Below are positions 38,504 through 47,170 of a stretch of 64,000 nt of DNA, in pieces. Positions within the stretch are counted from its first letter, which is position 1; each line of letters starts with the position of its first letter. Below the pieces are notes generated by a model, which saw nothing but the letters and a program-made list of their open reading frames with translations, was not told the DNA's origin and ran no database searches. Made by a program: the position numbers and the translations under genes. This stretch comes from Streptomyces aureocirculatus. GTDB taxonomy: Bacteria > Actinomycetota > Actinomycetes > Streptomycetales > Streptomycetaceae. The stretch is taken from the NCBI RefSeq assembly GCF_000720475.1, contig NZ_JOAP01000006.1:92071-156070 (forward strand), given 5' to 3'.

Positions 38504-39466
38504 TCACTTGCCGCCGTTGATCTTGGCTTCCTTGACTGCGCCTGCGTCGACGCCCCACTTCTTGATGATCTTCTCGTACTGCCCGTTCGCGATGATCGCG
38601 TCGAGCGCCATCTTGACCGCGTCGCGCAGCTCGGAGTTGTTCTTGGCGACCGCGATGCCGTACGGGGCGGCCTCGACCTGGTCGCCGACGAGCTGGAAGT
38701 CCTTGCCGCCGCCGGAGGTCTTCACCGCGTACGCGGCGACCGGGAAGTCCGACGAGCCGGCGTCGGCACCACCGGAGCGCAGTCGGGTCTGGGCCTGCTG
38801 GTCGTTGTCGTAGGACTCGATCGAGATCTTCTTGCCGCCCTTGCACTTCTGCGACTCGGCCTTGGCCATGTCGTGCGAGACGGTGCCGCGCTGGACCACG
38901 ATCTTCTTGCCGCAGAGGTCGGCCCAGGTCTTGATGCCCTGGTCGTCGCCCTTCTTGGTGTAGATCGAGACGCCCGCGGTGAAGTAGTCGACGAAGTCGA
39001 CACCGGAGCCGACCTTCTTGCCGGTCTCCTCGTCGATGCCCTCCTGACGGTTCTTGGTGTCCGTCATGGCCGACATGGCGATGTCGTAGCGCTTGGAGCG
39101 CAGACCGCCGAGGAGGGTGTCGAAGGTGCCGTTGGCGAACTCGAACCGGACGCCGAGCTGCTTGCCGAGCGCGTCGGCGATGTCCGGGTCGATGCCGACC
39201 GTCTTGCCGCCCTTGTCCTTGAATTCGACCGGCGGATAGGCGATGTCGGAGCCGACCTTGATGACGCCCTGGTTGCGGATGCTCGAGGGCAGCTCGTCGG
39301 AGAGCGGAGCGCTGACGACCTTGTCGCCACCGTCCTTCTTGTCGTTCGTCTGGTCACCGCAGCCGGTGAGCAGCAGCGAACCGGCGACCGCGATCGCGCC
39401 GACAGCGACGATCCGGGACTTCGCGGACGTCGTGGCGGGCTTGCGACAAATGGGGCCTGCGGTCAT
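38504..39466 (-). CDS. Amino acid ABC transporter substrate-binding lipoprotein
   Basis: A 320-residue precursor with a signal peptide and lipobox LLTGC (Cys about residue 36), then a family 3 solute-binding domain: GVIKVGSDIAYPPVEFKDKG, GIDPDIADALGKQLGV, VQRGTVSHDMAKAES. GGAGG precedes the ATG. It should capture a polar amino acid; which one is not evident. It is first in the operon; the 37-bp gap to the permease gene has no terminator. Confidence 0.93.
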   Translation of the reverse strand: MTAGPICRKPATTSAKSRIVAVGAIAVAGSLLLTGCGDQTNDKKDGGDKVVSAPLSDELPSSIRNQGVIKVGSDIAYPPVEFKDKGGKTVGIDPDIADALGKQLGVRFEFANGTFDTLLGGLRSKRYDIAMSAMTDTKNRQEGIDEETGKKVGSGVDFVDYFTAGVSIYTKKGDDQGIKTWADLCGKKIVVQRGTVSHDMAKAESQKCKGGKKISIESYDNDQQAQTRLRSGGADAGSSDFPVAAYAVKTSGGGKDFQLVGDQVEAAPYGIAVAKNNSELRDAVKMALDAIIANGQYEKIIKKWGVDAGAVKEAKINGGK

Positions 39467-39971
39467 AAGGGTCCTCCGGCGGATGGGGGAGTAGCCATGC
39501 GGTCGTGCACACACCTTCGGGTGTCGCGACCTCGTGTGATGAGGCATCTTGCCATTCGGACTGCCCGATACTGGGGGCTGGAGATGTCAAAATCGGATAA
39601 CGAGCGATCGGCAAACCCCAACAGGTCGGTCCGTCGCGGTCATTGAGTCGCCGGGACGAACGATCGTCAACCGATTGATAACCGCCCAATCTCGCCATGT
39701 GGACTGTCAGGTTGGCCATTTCTCAATAATACGGACATTCCACCCTGGAGGTCTGCTAGATACTTGCTGTTCACATCGGTCTGACACAGATGGGGCTCGT
39801 CGGCGGTCGGAAGCATCCGGTAGAAAAGACGGTTACACCCCTCATCCGGGGCTCAGGGCACGTGTGCGGCGTGCCCGCGCGTTCGTACGTACCTCCCCGT
39901 ACCGCTCCGCCGACAGGCGGAGAGCCAACGGCCGACAGGCCCGCGGCTTCAGCACGGACGCGGTGCCCGCC

Positions 39972-39993
39972 CCACTTCTGCACCAGGAAGTGG
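39972..39993 (+). promoter_or_regulatory. Small hairpin and three-codon ORF in the malic enzyme leader
   Basis: CCACTTC pairs with GAAGTGG over an 8-base loop. It is followed by ATG AAG ACT TAA (40007-40018), 13 bp before the malic enzyme GTG. The 565-bp gap 39467-40031 otherwise contains the divergent promoter regions of the ABC operon and malic enzyme gene; the AT-richer part (39590-39780) is the likely promoter zone. Confidence 0.3.
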
Positions 39994-40031
39994 ACCACCC
40001 TCAACCATGAAGACTTAAGGGGTCAGACACA

Positions 40032-41273
<1,242 letters not shown>

Positions 41274-41277
41274 CACT

Positions 41278-41307
41278 GGGGCCCCGCCCGTTTGTGGGCG
41301 GGGCCCC
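41278..41307 (+). terminator. Terminator after malic enzyme gene
   Basis: GGGGCCCCGCCC, a 6-base loop, then GGGCGGGGCCCC, 4 bp after the stop. Confidence 0.9.
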
Positions 41308-41312
41308 GTTCC

Positions 41313-41482
41313 TTCCCGCCCGCCCGCCCGTTTCCGGTTGCCCGTGGGGTGGGCGTCGCTTGTGGGGGCTTCTCGCCGTGGGCGGGTGCGGCTGTGTGGG
41401 TGGTTTTGTTTCCCGCCCGCCCGCCCGTTTCTGGTTGTCCGTGGGGTGGGCGTCGCCTGTGCGGGTTCCTCGCCGTTGGCTG
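41313..41482. repeat. Direct repeat of ~72 bp at 97-bp spacing
   Basis: Copies begin at 41313 and 41410, each starting TTCCCGCCCGCCCGCCCGTT and including GTGGGGTGGGCGTCGC; they differ at only a handful of positions. The spacer is G/T-rich. The rest of the gap to 41680 holds a promoterless-looking G-rich stretch before the oxidoreductase gene. Confidence 0.8.
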
Positions 41483-41680
41483 CTGCTGCTGCTGTGGTGA
41501 TGGTCTCTGCTGTGGGCAAGCGTCCCGCTGGGCGGGACGGGTGGGCACAGCTTCGGTGCGGGGGAGGGGGCGGCGCCCGCGGTGGCCCCCGGGTGGCAGG
41601 GCGGGCAGGGGGGCGGCGCGGTGTGGGTCACACCCGTGTGGCGTTCCGAAGGCCCAGGGGCCAGGCATATCGTCGGCGCC

Positions 41681-42643
41681 ATGTTCGCTGCCTACGCCGC
41701 CCGAATCGACCGCGATCAGCCCCTCACCGGCCTGGAACTGGGTGACCGTCCCGCCCCCGAACCACGCCCCGGCTGGTCGACCGTGAACGTCAAGGCCGCC
41801 TCCCTCAACCACCACGACCTGTGGTCCCTGCGCGGGGTCGGCCTGGACGAGGACAAGCTCCCGATGATCCTCGGCTGCGACGCGGCCGGCACCGACGAGG
41901 ACGGCAACGAAGTCGTCCTGCACTCCGTCGTCGGCCAGAGCGGCCACGGCGTCGGACCGAACGAGCGCCGATCCATCCTCACCGAGAAGTACCAGGGCAC
42001 CTTCGCCGAGCAGGTCGCCGTACCCACCTGGAACGTCCTCCCCAAGCCCAAGGAACTCTCCTTCGCCGAGGCCGCCTGCCTCCCCACGGCCTGGCTCACC
42101 GCCTACCGCATGCTGTTCACCAACGCCGGCGTACGCCCCGGCGACTCCGTCCTCGTCCAGGGGGCGGGCGGCGGTGTCGCCACCGCCGCGATCGTGCTCG
42201 GCAAGGCGGCGGGGCTGAAGGTCTTCGCCACCAGCCGTGACGAGGCCAAGCGCAAGCGTGCCCTCGAACTGGGCGCCATCGAGGCCGTGCCGTCCGGCGC
42301 CCGGCTGCCGCAGCGGGTCGACGCGGTCATCGAAACCGTCGGCGCCGCCACCTGGTCCCACTCGATCAAGTCCCTGCGCCCCGGCGGCACCCTCGTGATC
42401 TCCGGCGCGACCAGCGGCGATCGCCCCTCCCACGCCGAGCTGACCCGCGTCTACTTCCTGGAGCTGAAGATCGTCGGCTCCACCATGGGCTCCAAGGACG
42501 AGCTGGAGGACCTGCTGTCGTTCTGCGCCACCACCGGGGTGCGGCCCGTCATCGACGAAGAGCTGCCCCTCGACCGCGCCCGCGAGGGCTTCGAGCGCCT
42601 GGAGGCGGGCGGCCAGTTCGGCAAGATCGTATTGACCCTCTGA
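41681..42643 (+). CDS. Zinc-free quinone-oxidoreductase-like medium-chain dehydrogenase
   Basis: A 320-residue MDR protein. The GroES-like N-terminus contains VKAASLNHHDLWSLRG; the nucleotide fold begins VLVQGAGGGVATAAIVLGKA; LRPGGTLVISGATSG follows. The catalytic zinc ligands of alcohol dehydrogenases are not conserved, which points to a quinone or enoyl reductase. The ATG has no good ribosome site, so a leaderless mRNA is possible. Confidence 0.9.
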   Translation: MFAAYAARIDRDQPLTGLELGDRPAPEPRPGWSTVNVKAASLNHHDLWSLRGVGLDEDKLPMILGCDAAGTDEDGNEVVLHSVVGQSGHGVGPNERRSILTEKYQGTFAEQVAVPTWNVLPKPKELSFAEAACLPTAWLTAYRMLFTNAGVRPGDSVLVQGAGGGVATAAIVLGKAAGLKVFATSRDEAKRKRALELGAIEAVPSGARLPQRVDAVIETVGAATWSHSIKSLRPGGTLVISGATSGDRPSHAELTRVYFLELKIVGSTMGSKDELEDLLSFCATTGVRPVIDEELPLDRAREGFERLEAGGQFGKIVLTL

Positions 42644-42660
42644 ACCTCGCCGCTCCGTCG

Positions 42661-42696
42661 AGCCCGCGCCGTCAACCTTGGTTGACAGCGCGGGCT
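42661..42696. terminator. Hairpin containing an operator-like core, after the oxidoreductase gene
   Basis: AGCCCGCGC (42661) pairs with GCGCGGGCT (to 42696), enclosing GTCAACC-TT-GGTTGAC. The inner dyad shares GTCAAC/GTTGAC with the perfect palindrome 12 bp downstream. It may both end the oxidoreductase transcript and be a second operator for the HTH protein. Confidence 0.7.
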
Positions 42697-42697
42697 T

Positions 42698-42713
42698 GTC
42701 AACGTACGTTGAC
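42698..42713. promoter_or_regulatory. Perfect 16-bp palindrome 4 bp before the HTH gene
   Basis: GTCAACGTACGTTGAC is fully self-complementary and ends 4 bp before the ATG at 42718. It is the second GTCAAC/GTTGAC dyad in 43 bp, so it is most likely an autoregulatory operator overlapping the promoter of a leaderless transcript. Confidence 0.75.
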
Positions 42714-42717
42714 GGGC

Positions 42718-42927
42718 ATGACCAAGGCTACGGATCTCGCCGAGCGTGCGGGCGACAGCGATCCACGGGTCGGCCTGCGTGCCGTCACCGCGCTGCGGCG
42801 CCTGGCGGAGCAACTGGAGGCCGTGCAGGTACGCAGCGCGCGCCGGCAGGGCTGGTCGTGGCAGGAGATCGCCGCCGAACTCGGCGTGAGCAGGCAGGCC
42901 GTGCACAAGAAGTACGGGAGGCAGTGA
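42718..42927 (+). CDS. Small HTH DNA-binding protein, partner of the Clp_N protein
   Basis: A 69-residue protein: a helical N-terminus (VGLRAVTALRRLAEQLEAVQ) then a C-terminal helix-turn-helix WSWQEIAAELGVSRQAVHKK. There is no ribosome site before the ATG and the palindrome is 4 bp away, so translation is probably leaderless. Its stop overlaps the start of the Clp_N gene (TGATG). It likely binds the GTCAAC-n-GTTGAC sites and controls the pair. Confidence 0.88.
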   Translation: MTKATDLAERAGDSDPRVGLRAVTALRRLAEQLEAVQVRSARRQGWSWQEIAAELGVSRQAVHKKYGRQ

Positions 42928-43499
42928 TGTTCGAACGGTTCACCAGGGGTGCCCGCGATGTGGTGACAGGCGCGGTCGAGCAGTCCGAACAGGCGGGCGC
43001 CGACTCCGTCGACGACGGTCACCTTCTGCTGGCGCTCCTCGACCGCGGGGGCACCCGGGCCTCCTTCGCCCTGGCCGCCCTCGGGGCCGACCGGCGCCGC
43101 GACGACATCGCCCGGGCGCTGACGCAGACGCGCCGCCGCGGTGGCCTCAGCCAGGCCGAGACCGAAGCCCTCGCAGGACTCGGCATCGACGTCGAGGAGA
43201 TCGTCTCCCGCGTCGAGCAGACCCATGGAGCCGGCGCACTGGCGGGTTCGGGCACCAGGCAGCGCAAGGGTCTCGCCGCCTGGATCGGACACCGTGGCTT
43301 CACCCCGGACTCCAAGAGCACCTTGGAACGTGCCCTGCGCATCGCCACCGCCCGGCGCGAGCGCAGCATCGGCGACGAACACATCCTCCTCGCCCTCACG
43401 ACCCGCCCCGGCGTGGTGTGCGAGGTCCTTGCGGACCACGGCGTGACCCGGGCGTCGGTCGAGCGCGTGCTGTATCCGACTTCGCATCCGTCGGCGTAA
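42927..43499 (+). CDS. Free-standing Clp N-terminal-domain protein
   Basis: A 190-residue protein with two Clp_N-type repeats and no AAA+ domain. The first is MFERFTRGARDVVTGAVEQS with DSVDDGHLLLALLDRGGT. The second is FTPDSKSTLERALRIATARR with IGDEHILLALTTRPG (about residues 128-188). In ClpA/ClpC this domain takes substrates and adaptors. Alone, it could be an adaptor, decoy or sensor that acts with the HTH protein to which it is translationally coupled. No enzymatic motif is seen. Confidence 0.88.
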   Translation: MFERFTRGARDVVTGAVEQSEQAGADSVDDGHLLLALLDRGGTRASFALAALGADRRRDDIARALTQTRRRGGLSQAETEALAGLGIDVEEIVSRVEQTHGAGALAGSGTRQRKGLAAWIGHRGFTPDSKSTLERALRIATARRERSIGDEHILLALTTRPGVVCEVLADHGVTRASVERVLYPTSHPSA

Positions 43500-43544
43500 G
43501 GCCCTCACCCCGTACACCTGCCGGGCGTCGGCCAGGGCCCGGCC

Positions 43545-43608
43545 AGGGGCAGCCCGGGTCAGGGGCAGCCCGGGTCGGGGGCAGCCCGGGTCGGGGGCAG
43601 CCCGGGTC
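43545..43608. repeat. 16-bp tandem repeat at the 3' end of the PadR gene
   Basis: Four copies of (A/G)GGGGCAGCCCGGGTC in exact tandem, the last one running into the stop codon of the PadR gene. Each unit contains CCCGGG. Confidence 0.85.
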
Positions 43609-44854
43609 AGGGCGTGGCGGCCCCGGGGGACCTCGGTGCGCGCAGCGCCACCGCGATGTGGGCCGCCGCTTCCGAGAGGTGGCGGCGGGCTTCGCGGAGC
43701 TGCTCCTCGGACACCCCGTGGTCGCGGGCGGCGTCGCGGATGTCGTCGCGGAAGCGGTCCAGGAGGCGGTCCAGGTCGCGTGCGGGGTCGCCGGTCGAGT
43801 CCTCCTTCGCCCAGTCCGGGACGTACTCGACAGGCACCTCGTCACGCTCGGCGGTGAAGACGGGGCCTGGCTCGGACGCCCCGCCCCCGGGTGCATCACT
43901 CCCGGTCGCCCCGCCCCCCGCGGGTTTCCCGGAGACCTTCTCGCCGGAGACCTTCTCCCCGTCGGCCGTCTGCCCGGAGCTGCTTTCCCGGGAAGGCTCC
44001 TCCCCGGAGGGCTCCTCCCCGTAGGGCTTCGCACTGTGCGACGTCCCGAAGCCGAAGTCCATGGCGAAGTCCTTGCCGAACTCCTTCCCGAACTGCTTCC
44101 CGAGGTCGCCGAACTCCTTCGCCAGCTCGGCCAGGCCTTCGTGGACGCCCGTCGGCCAGTCGTTCCGCGAGAAGTGGACCTGCACCTGCTCCTGCACGAG
44201 CTTGGCCATGCGCTGCAGCTCTTCCTGGGCCTGTGCCCGCACCTGCTCCTGCGCGTCCTTGGCCTGCCTGCGCGCCCGCTGTGCCTCCTCACGGGCACGG
44301 CGGCTCTCGTCCTTGGCCCGCCGTGCCTGCTCCTTCCACTCCTTGCGGGCGCGCCGGAACTCCTCCTTCGCCTGGCGCCAGCCGTCGCCGTCCGTCCAGG
44401 AGCCGTCGAGGAAGTCGGAGGCGTACGGGAAGCCCGAGCCGAGACCCGTGCCGGAGTCGCCGTCGGCACGCGCCTCCTGTGCGGCCGCTCGCATCTCTCG
44501 CCGCAGCTCGCCCGCCGCTCCCTGCACCCCTTCGCGGATCTCGGCGGCGAGCCCCGCGACCGACTCGCGGATCTCCAGCTCCAGGTCGGCCAGTTCACCG
44601 CTGCGGTCGGCCAGTTCGGCGCGGCCCGCGTCGGTGATGGCGTACACCTTTCTGCCGCCCTCCGTGGTGTGCGTGACCAGGCCCTCCGCCTCCAGCTTGG
44701 CCAGACGGGGATAGACCGTGCCCGCCGAAGGGGCGTACAGGCCCTGGAAGCGCTCCTCCAGGAGGCGGATCACCTCGTAGCCGTGACGTGGGGCCTCGTC
44801 CAGAAGCTTGAGCAGATACAGGCGCAGGCGGCCGTGGGCGAACACGGGAGACAT
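43607..44854 (-). CDS. PadR-family regulator with long coiled-coil C-terminus
   Basis: A 415-residue protein. The PadR winged helix is at residues 1-90 (YLLKLLDEAPRHGYEVIRLL, SAGTVYPRLAKLEAEGLV). A long charged coiled coil follows at about 165-230 (ARKEWKEQARRAKDESRRAR), then a disordered Glu/Ser/Gly region and a helical C-terminus. PadR proteins are normally 110-190 residues, so the extra ~250 residues are unusual. The ATG is 2 bp after the stop of the DUF4097 gene, giving one operon. It probably represses the operon through ATAT-rich sites upstream. Confidence 0.88.
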   Translation of the reverse strand: MSPVFAHGRLRLYLLKLLDEAPRHGYEVIRLLEERFQGLYAPSAGTVYPRLAKLEAEGLVTHTTEGGRKVYAITDAGRAELADRSGELADLELEIRESVAGLAAEIREGVQGAAGELRREMRAAAQEARADGDSGTGLGSGFPYASDFLDGSWTDGDGWRQAKEEFRRARKEWKEQARRAKDESRRAREEAQRARRQAKDAQEQVRAQAQEELQRMAKLVQEQVQVHFSRNDWPTGVHEGLAELAKEFGDLGKQFGKEFGKDFAMDFGFGTSHSAKPYGEEPSGEEPSRESSSGQTADGEKVSGEKVSGKPAGGGATGSDAPGGGASEPGPVFTAERDEVPVEYVPDWAKEDSTGDPARDLDRLLDRFRDDIRDAARDHGVSEEQLREARRHLSEAAAHIAVALRAPRSPGAATP

Positions 44855-44855
44855 C

Positions 44856-45851
44856 TCAGAGCACCTTCTTGTCGGTCGGGCCGTCAGCGGCTTCCGCCTT
44901 CGGGGCGGCGGTGGGGCCGTCCGCGTCCTGGGCGCCGGTCGGGGCGGCGGTCGCAGGGCGCTCGGGCCGGGGCGGGGAGTCTTCGGGGGGTGCGCCCCGT
45001 GGTGGCTTCCGCGCCCAGTGCAGATCTTCCTCCATCGACGGTCTGCGCAGGAGCGCGATCGAGCCGGAGATCGTCGTCGCCCGCAGCCGGCCGCCGCCCG
45101 AGCCGAGCCTGCCGGTGATCTTCTTCGCCCCCCATTGGCCGCTGACCCGCAGGTCCTCGAAGTCGTTGGAGACCGAACCACTCGTGGTGTTCGCCGTCAC
45201 CTCCGTGTGGGACGGGTGGGGGAGGCGGACGGCGATCTCGCCGGACACGCTCGTGAGCCCCACGTCGGCGACGCCCATGGCCGGGTCCAGGTCCACGATC
45301 ATCGAGCCGCTCACCGATTCGGCTCGAACGGAGGACCCCGAGCATTCGACGGCGGTCAGATCGCCCGAGACCGAGTCGAACCGCAGGTCGCCGGTGACGC
45401 CCTGGGCCTCGACATCGCCCGAAACCGTCTCGGCGTGGACGGAGCCGGCGAGGCCGACGAGGGTCGTGTCACCCGAAATGCCCCGTACGGCCGCGCCGCC
45501 CTCGATCCCTGAGATCACCGCGCCCGCCCCGATGGCGCCCACCTCCACACGGGTCCCGGCGGGCACAGTGAGCGAGATCACCGCGTGGCGACGCCTGCCC
45601 CGGCCGCAGCCTCTGAGGTCGAGCCACTCCAGCAAGCCTTTCCACGGCAGGTCCTCATAGGCGACGGACAACGTGCCACCGCGGTGCGCGACGCTGAGGG
45701 GAGGGCCCGAGATCTCGGTGACCTCCAGTCTCGACGCGGTCGCGTCCGTGCCGACGACATTCACCGTGCCGTTCACCACGCGGACGCGCAGTGTCCTCAC
45801 GGGCTCGTCGAATGTCAGCATTCCTGGTTCGGCGACAGACCACTCCGGCAT
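44856..45851 (-). CDS. DUF4097 beta-solenoid protein
   Basis: A 331-residue DUF4097-type protein built of repeated short strands: VEAQGVTGDLRFDSVSGDL and AESVSGSMIVDLDPA are typical turns with SGD/SGS corners, fitting a right-handed beta-solenoid. It has no signal peptide or membrane helix, so it is probably cytoplasmic. The disordered C-terminal tail is Pro/Ala-rich. It is co-transcribed with the PadR gene, an arrangement seen in many actinobacteria; the function is unknown. Confidence 0.87.
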   Translation of the reverse strand: MPEWSVAEPGMLTFDEPVRTLRVRVVNGTVNVVGTDATASRLEVTEISGPPLSVAHRGGTLSVAYEDLPWKGLLEWLDLRGCGRGRRRHAVISLTVPAGTRVEVGAIGAGAVISGIEGGAAVRGISGDTTLVGLAGSVHAETVSGDVEAQGVTGDLRFDSVSGDLTAVECSGSSVRAESVSGSMIVDLDPAMGVADVGLTSVSGEIAVRLPHPSHTEVTANTTSGSVSNDFEDLRVSGQWGAKKITGRLGSGGGRLRATTISGSIALLRRPSMEEDLHWARKPPRGAPPEDSPPRPERPATAAPTGAQDADGPTAAPKAEAADGPTDKKVL

Positions 45852-45889
45852 GGTGGCGGACCTCCTCGAGCGGGTCGTTGCGACACGAC

Positions 45890-45927
45890 GCGCAATATCG
45901 CGTATCTGCCATACACGATATATCGCG
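45890..45927. promoter_or_regulatory. ATAT-rich PadR operator region
   Basis: The stretch CGCAATATCGCGTATCTGCC then ATACACGATATATCGCG contains the palindrome CGATATATCG (45916-45925). Short TATCG/CGATA dyads are typical PadR sites. It lies 40-75 bp before the DUF4097 start and faces the divergent gene at 46061. Confidence 0.65.
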
Positions 45928-46060
45928 GATCCGGTAAGTCAAGACCTGTGCCTTCTTCGCTTCTCTCTCCGTGTCACTCCGCGTTCGTCCTGATCTTCGC
46001 CGTCTGCCCTCGCGTAGAGGTTCATGGGCTGGTATGCGCAAATTGTCCTAGCGTGGAGCC

Positions 46061-46897
46061 ATGCCATCCGAGCCCTCTGGCCCCTCCAGTCCTTCCAGTC
46101 CTTCCAGTCCTTCCAGTCCCTCCAACGGTGCCCTGTTGCTCTGCCGGGCCGGGGTGGACTCCGTCGAGACGGTCGCGCAATTGCTGCGGGAGCGGATGCT
46201 GTTGCTGCCCGCGGGTGATGAGTGGAGCGTGCTCGTGCCCGAGGGCACGCCGTGGCTGGACGGCGGTGAGCCGGTGGACCGGGTGCTCACCGGTTGGGCC
46301 ACGGCGCTCGCCGTCGGCTCGCCGTGGCCGGTGCTCGCGCTGTGGTGGGACGCCGACCGCTCCGGCTGCACGCTCGCGGCCGGGTTCCGCCGCACGGTCG
46401 GATACGTGTGGCTGGCCAACGGCACGGCGGTCGGTGAGGGCGAGGCCATGCGGACGCTCGCCGCCCGCCTCGGCCTGGACCCGGTGCTCGACATGCAGGC
46501 CCTGGACACGCTGACCCGGCCCGACCCGGCGGCCGACGCGCGCACCCGTATGCGAGGCCTCGTGGCGGTTCTCACCCGAGTGGGTGTCGCCCTGCCGACC
46601 GGCCTCAGCCCCGGCGAATCGGCGGACCGGCTGCGGAAAGCCGCCCGGACGCGGGACGACGTCCGGCACGTTGAGTGGTCCGGCTGGCGCGAGGCCGTGC
46701 GGGCGGAGCTCGACGCGACCGAGCACGGTCCGCTCGGCCGCGCCCTGGCCGGAGCCCAGTTGGCGGCAGGGGTCCCGCTCCTGCTCTGGTCCCTCAGTCG
46801 CCGCAGTCACGGGTGGGCGGCGGCCGGGGCGCTGCTGGTGCTGCACGGGGGGATTGGTCTGGCCCAGGAGTGCGAACGGGCGCGGGGCGCGGCGTAG
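46061..46897 (+). CDS. Hypothetical protein with Ser/Pro repeat N-terminus and C-terminal membrane segment
   Basis: A 278-residue protein. Its N-terminus (MPSEPSGPSSPSSPSSPSS) is encoded by TCCAGTCCT 9-bp tandem repeats. The middle is a globular Trp-rich domain (PVLALWWDADRSG, GYVWLANGTAVGEGEAMRTL), and a hydrophobic stretch lies near the C-terminus (AAAGALLVLHGGIGLAQ). No family is recognised. It is divergent from the DUF4097-PadR operon. Confidence 0.7.
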   Translation: MPSEPSGPSSPSSPSSPSSPSNGALLLCRAGVDSVETVAQLLRERMLLLPAGDEWSVLVPEGTPWLDGGEPVDRVLTGWATALAVGSPWPVLALWWDADRSGCTLAAGFRRTVGYVWLANGTAVGEGEAMRTLAARLGLDPVLDMQALDTLTRPDPAADARTRMRGLVAVLTRVGVALPTGLSPGESADRLRKAARTRDDVRHVEWSGWREAVRAELDATEHGPLGRALAGAQLAAGVPLLLWSLSRRSHGWAAAGALLVLHGGIGLAQECERARGAA

Positions 46898-47010
46898 GAG
46901 TGCAGGTCCTCGGTCCCCCGCCGCCCTACCGCGCGCCCGCGCCCCCGGAGCCGTCGCATCGCGCCGCGTCCCCGGAACAGCCTCCGCCGCGCGAGCACCG
47001 TCCGGAACAG

Positions 47011-47130
47011 TCTCCTCCGCGCCTACCTCCGCCGGAACAGTCTCCTCCGCGCCTACCTCCGCCGGAACAGTCTCCTCCGCGCCTACCCCCGCCGGAACAG
47101 TCTCCTCCGCGCCTACCCCCGCCGGAACAG
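47011..47130. repeat. Four 30-bp tandem repeats
   Basis: Exact 30-bp units (TCTCCTCCGCGCCTACCTCC plus GCCGGAACAG) at 47011, 47041, 47071 and 47101. The only variation is one T/C between copies 1-2 and 3-4. They fill the gap between the hypothetical gene and the erm-like gene; flanking sequence shows decayed GGAACAG copies. Thirty bases would be ten codons, but no gene with a credible start covers them. Confidence 0.9.
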
Positions 47131-47170
47131 CGCCGCCACACCTGCGCCCGCCGGAACCGCCCCGCCGCAC

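Noticed and set aside
47011..47130. CRISPR array
   Set aside because: The 30-bp units abut directly with no spacers; the same is true of the other tandem arrays in the window.
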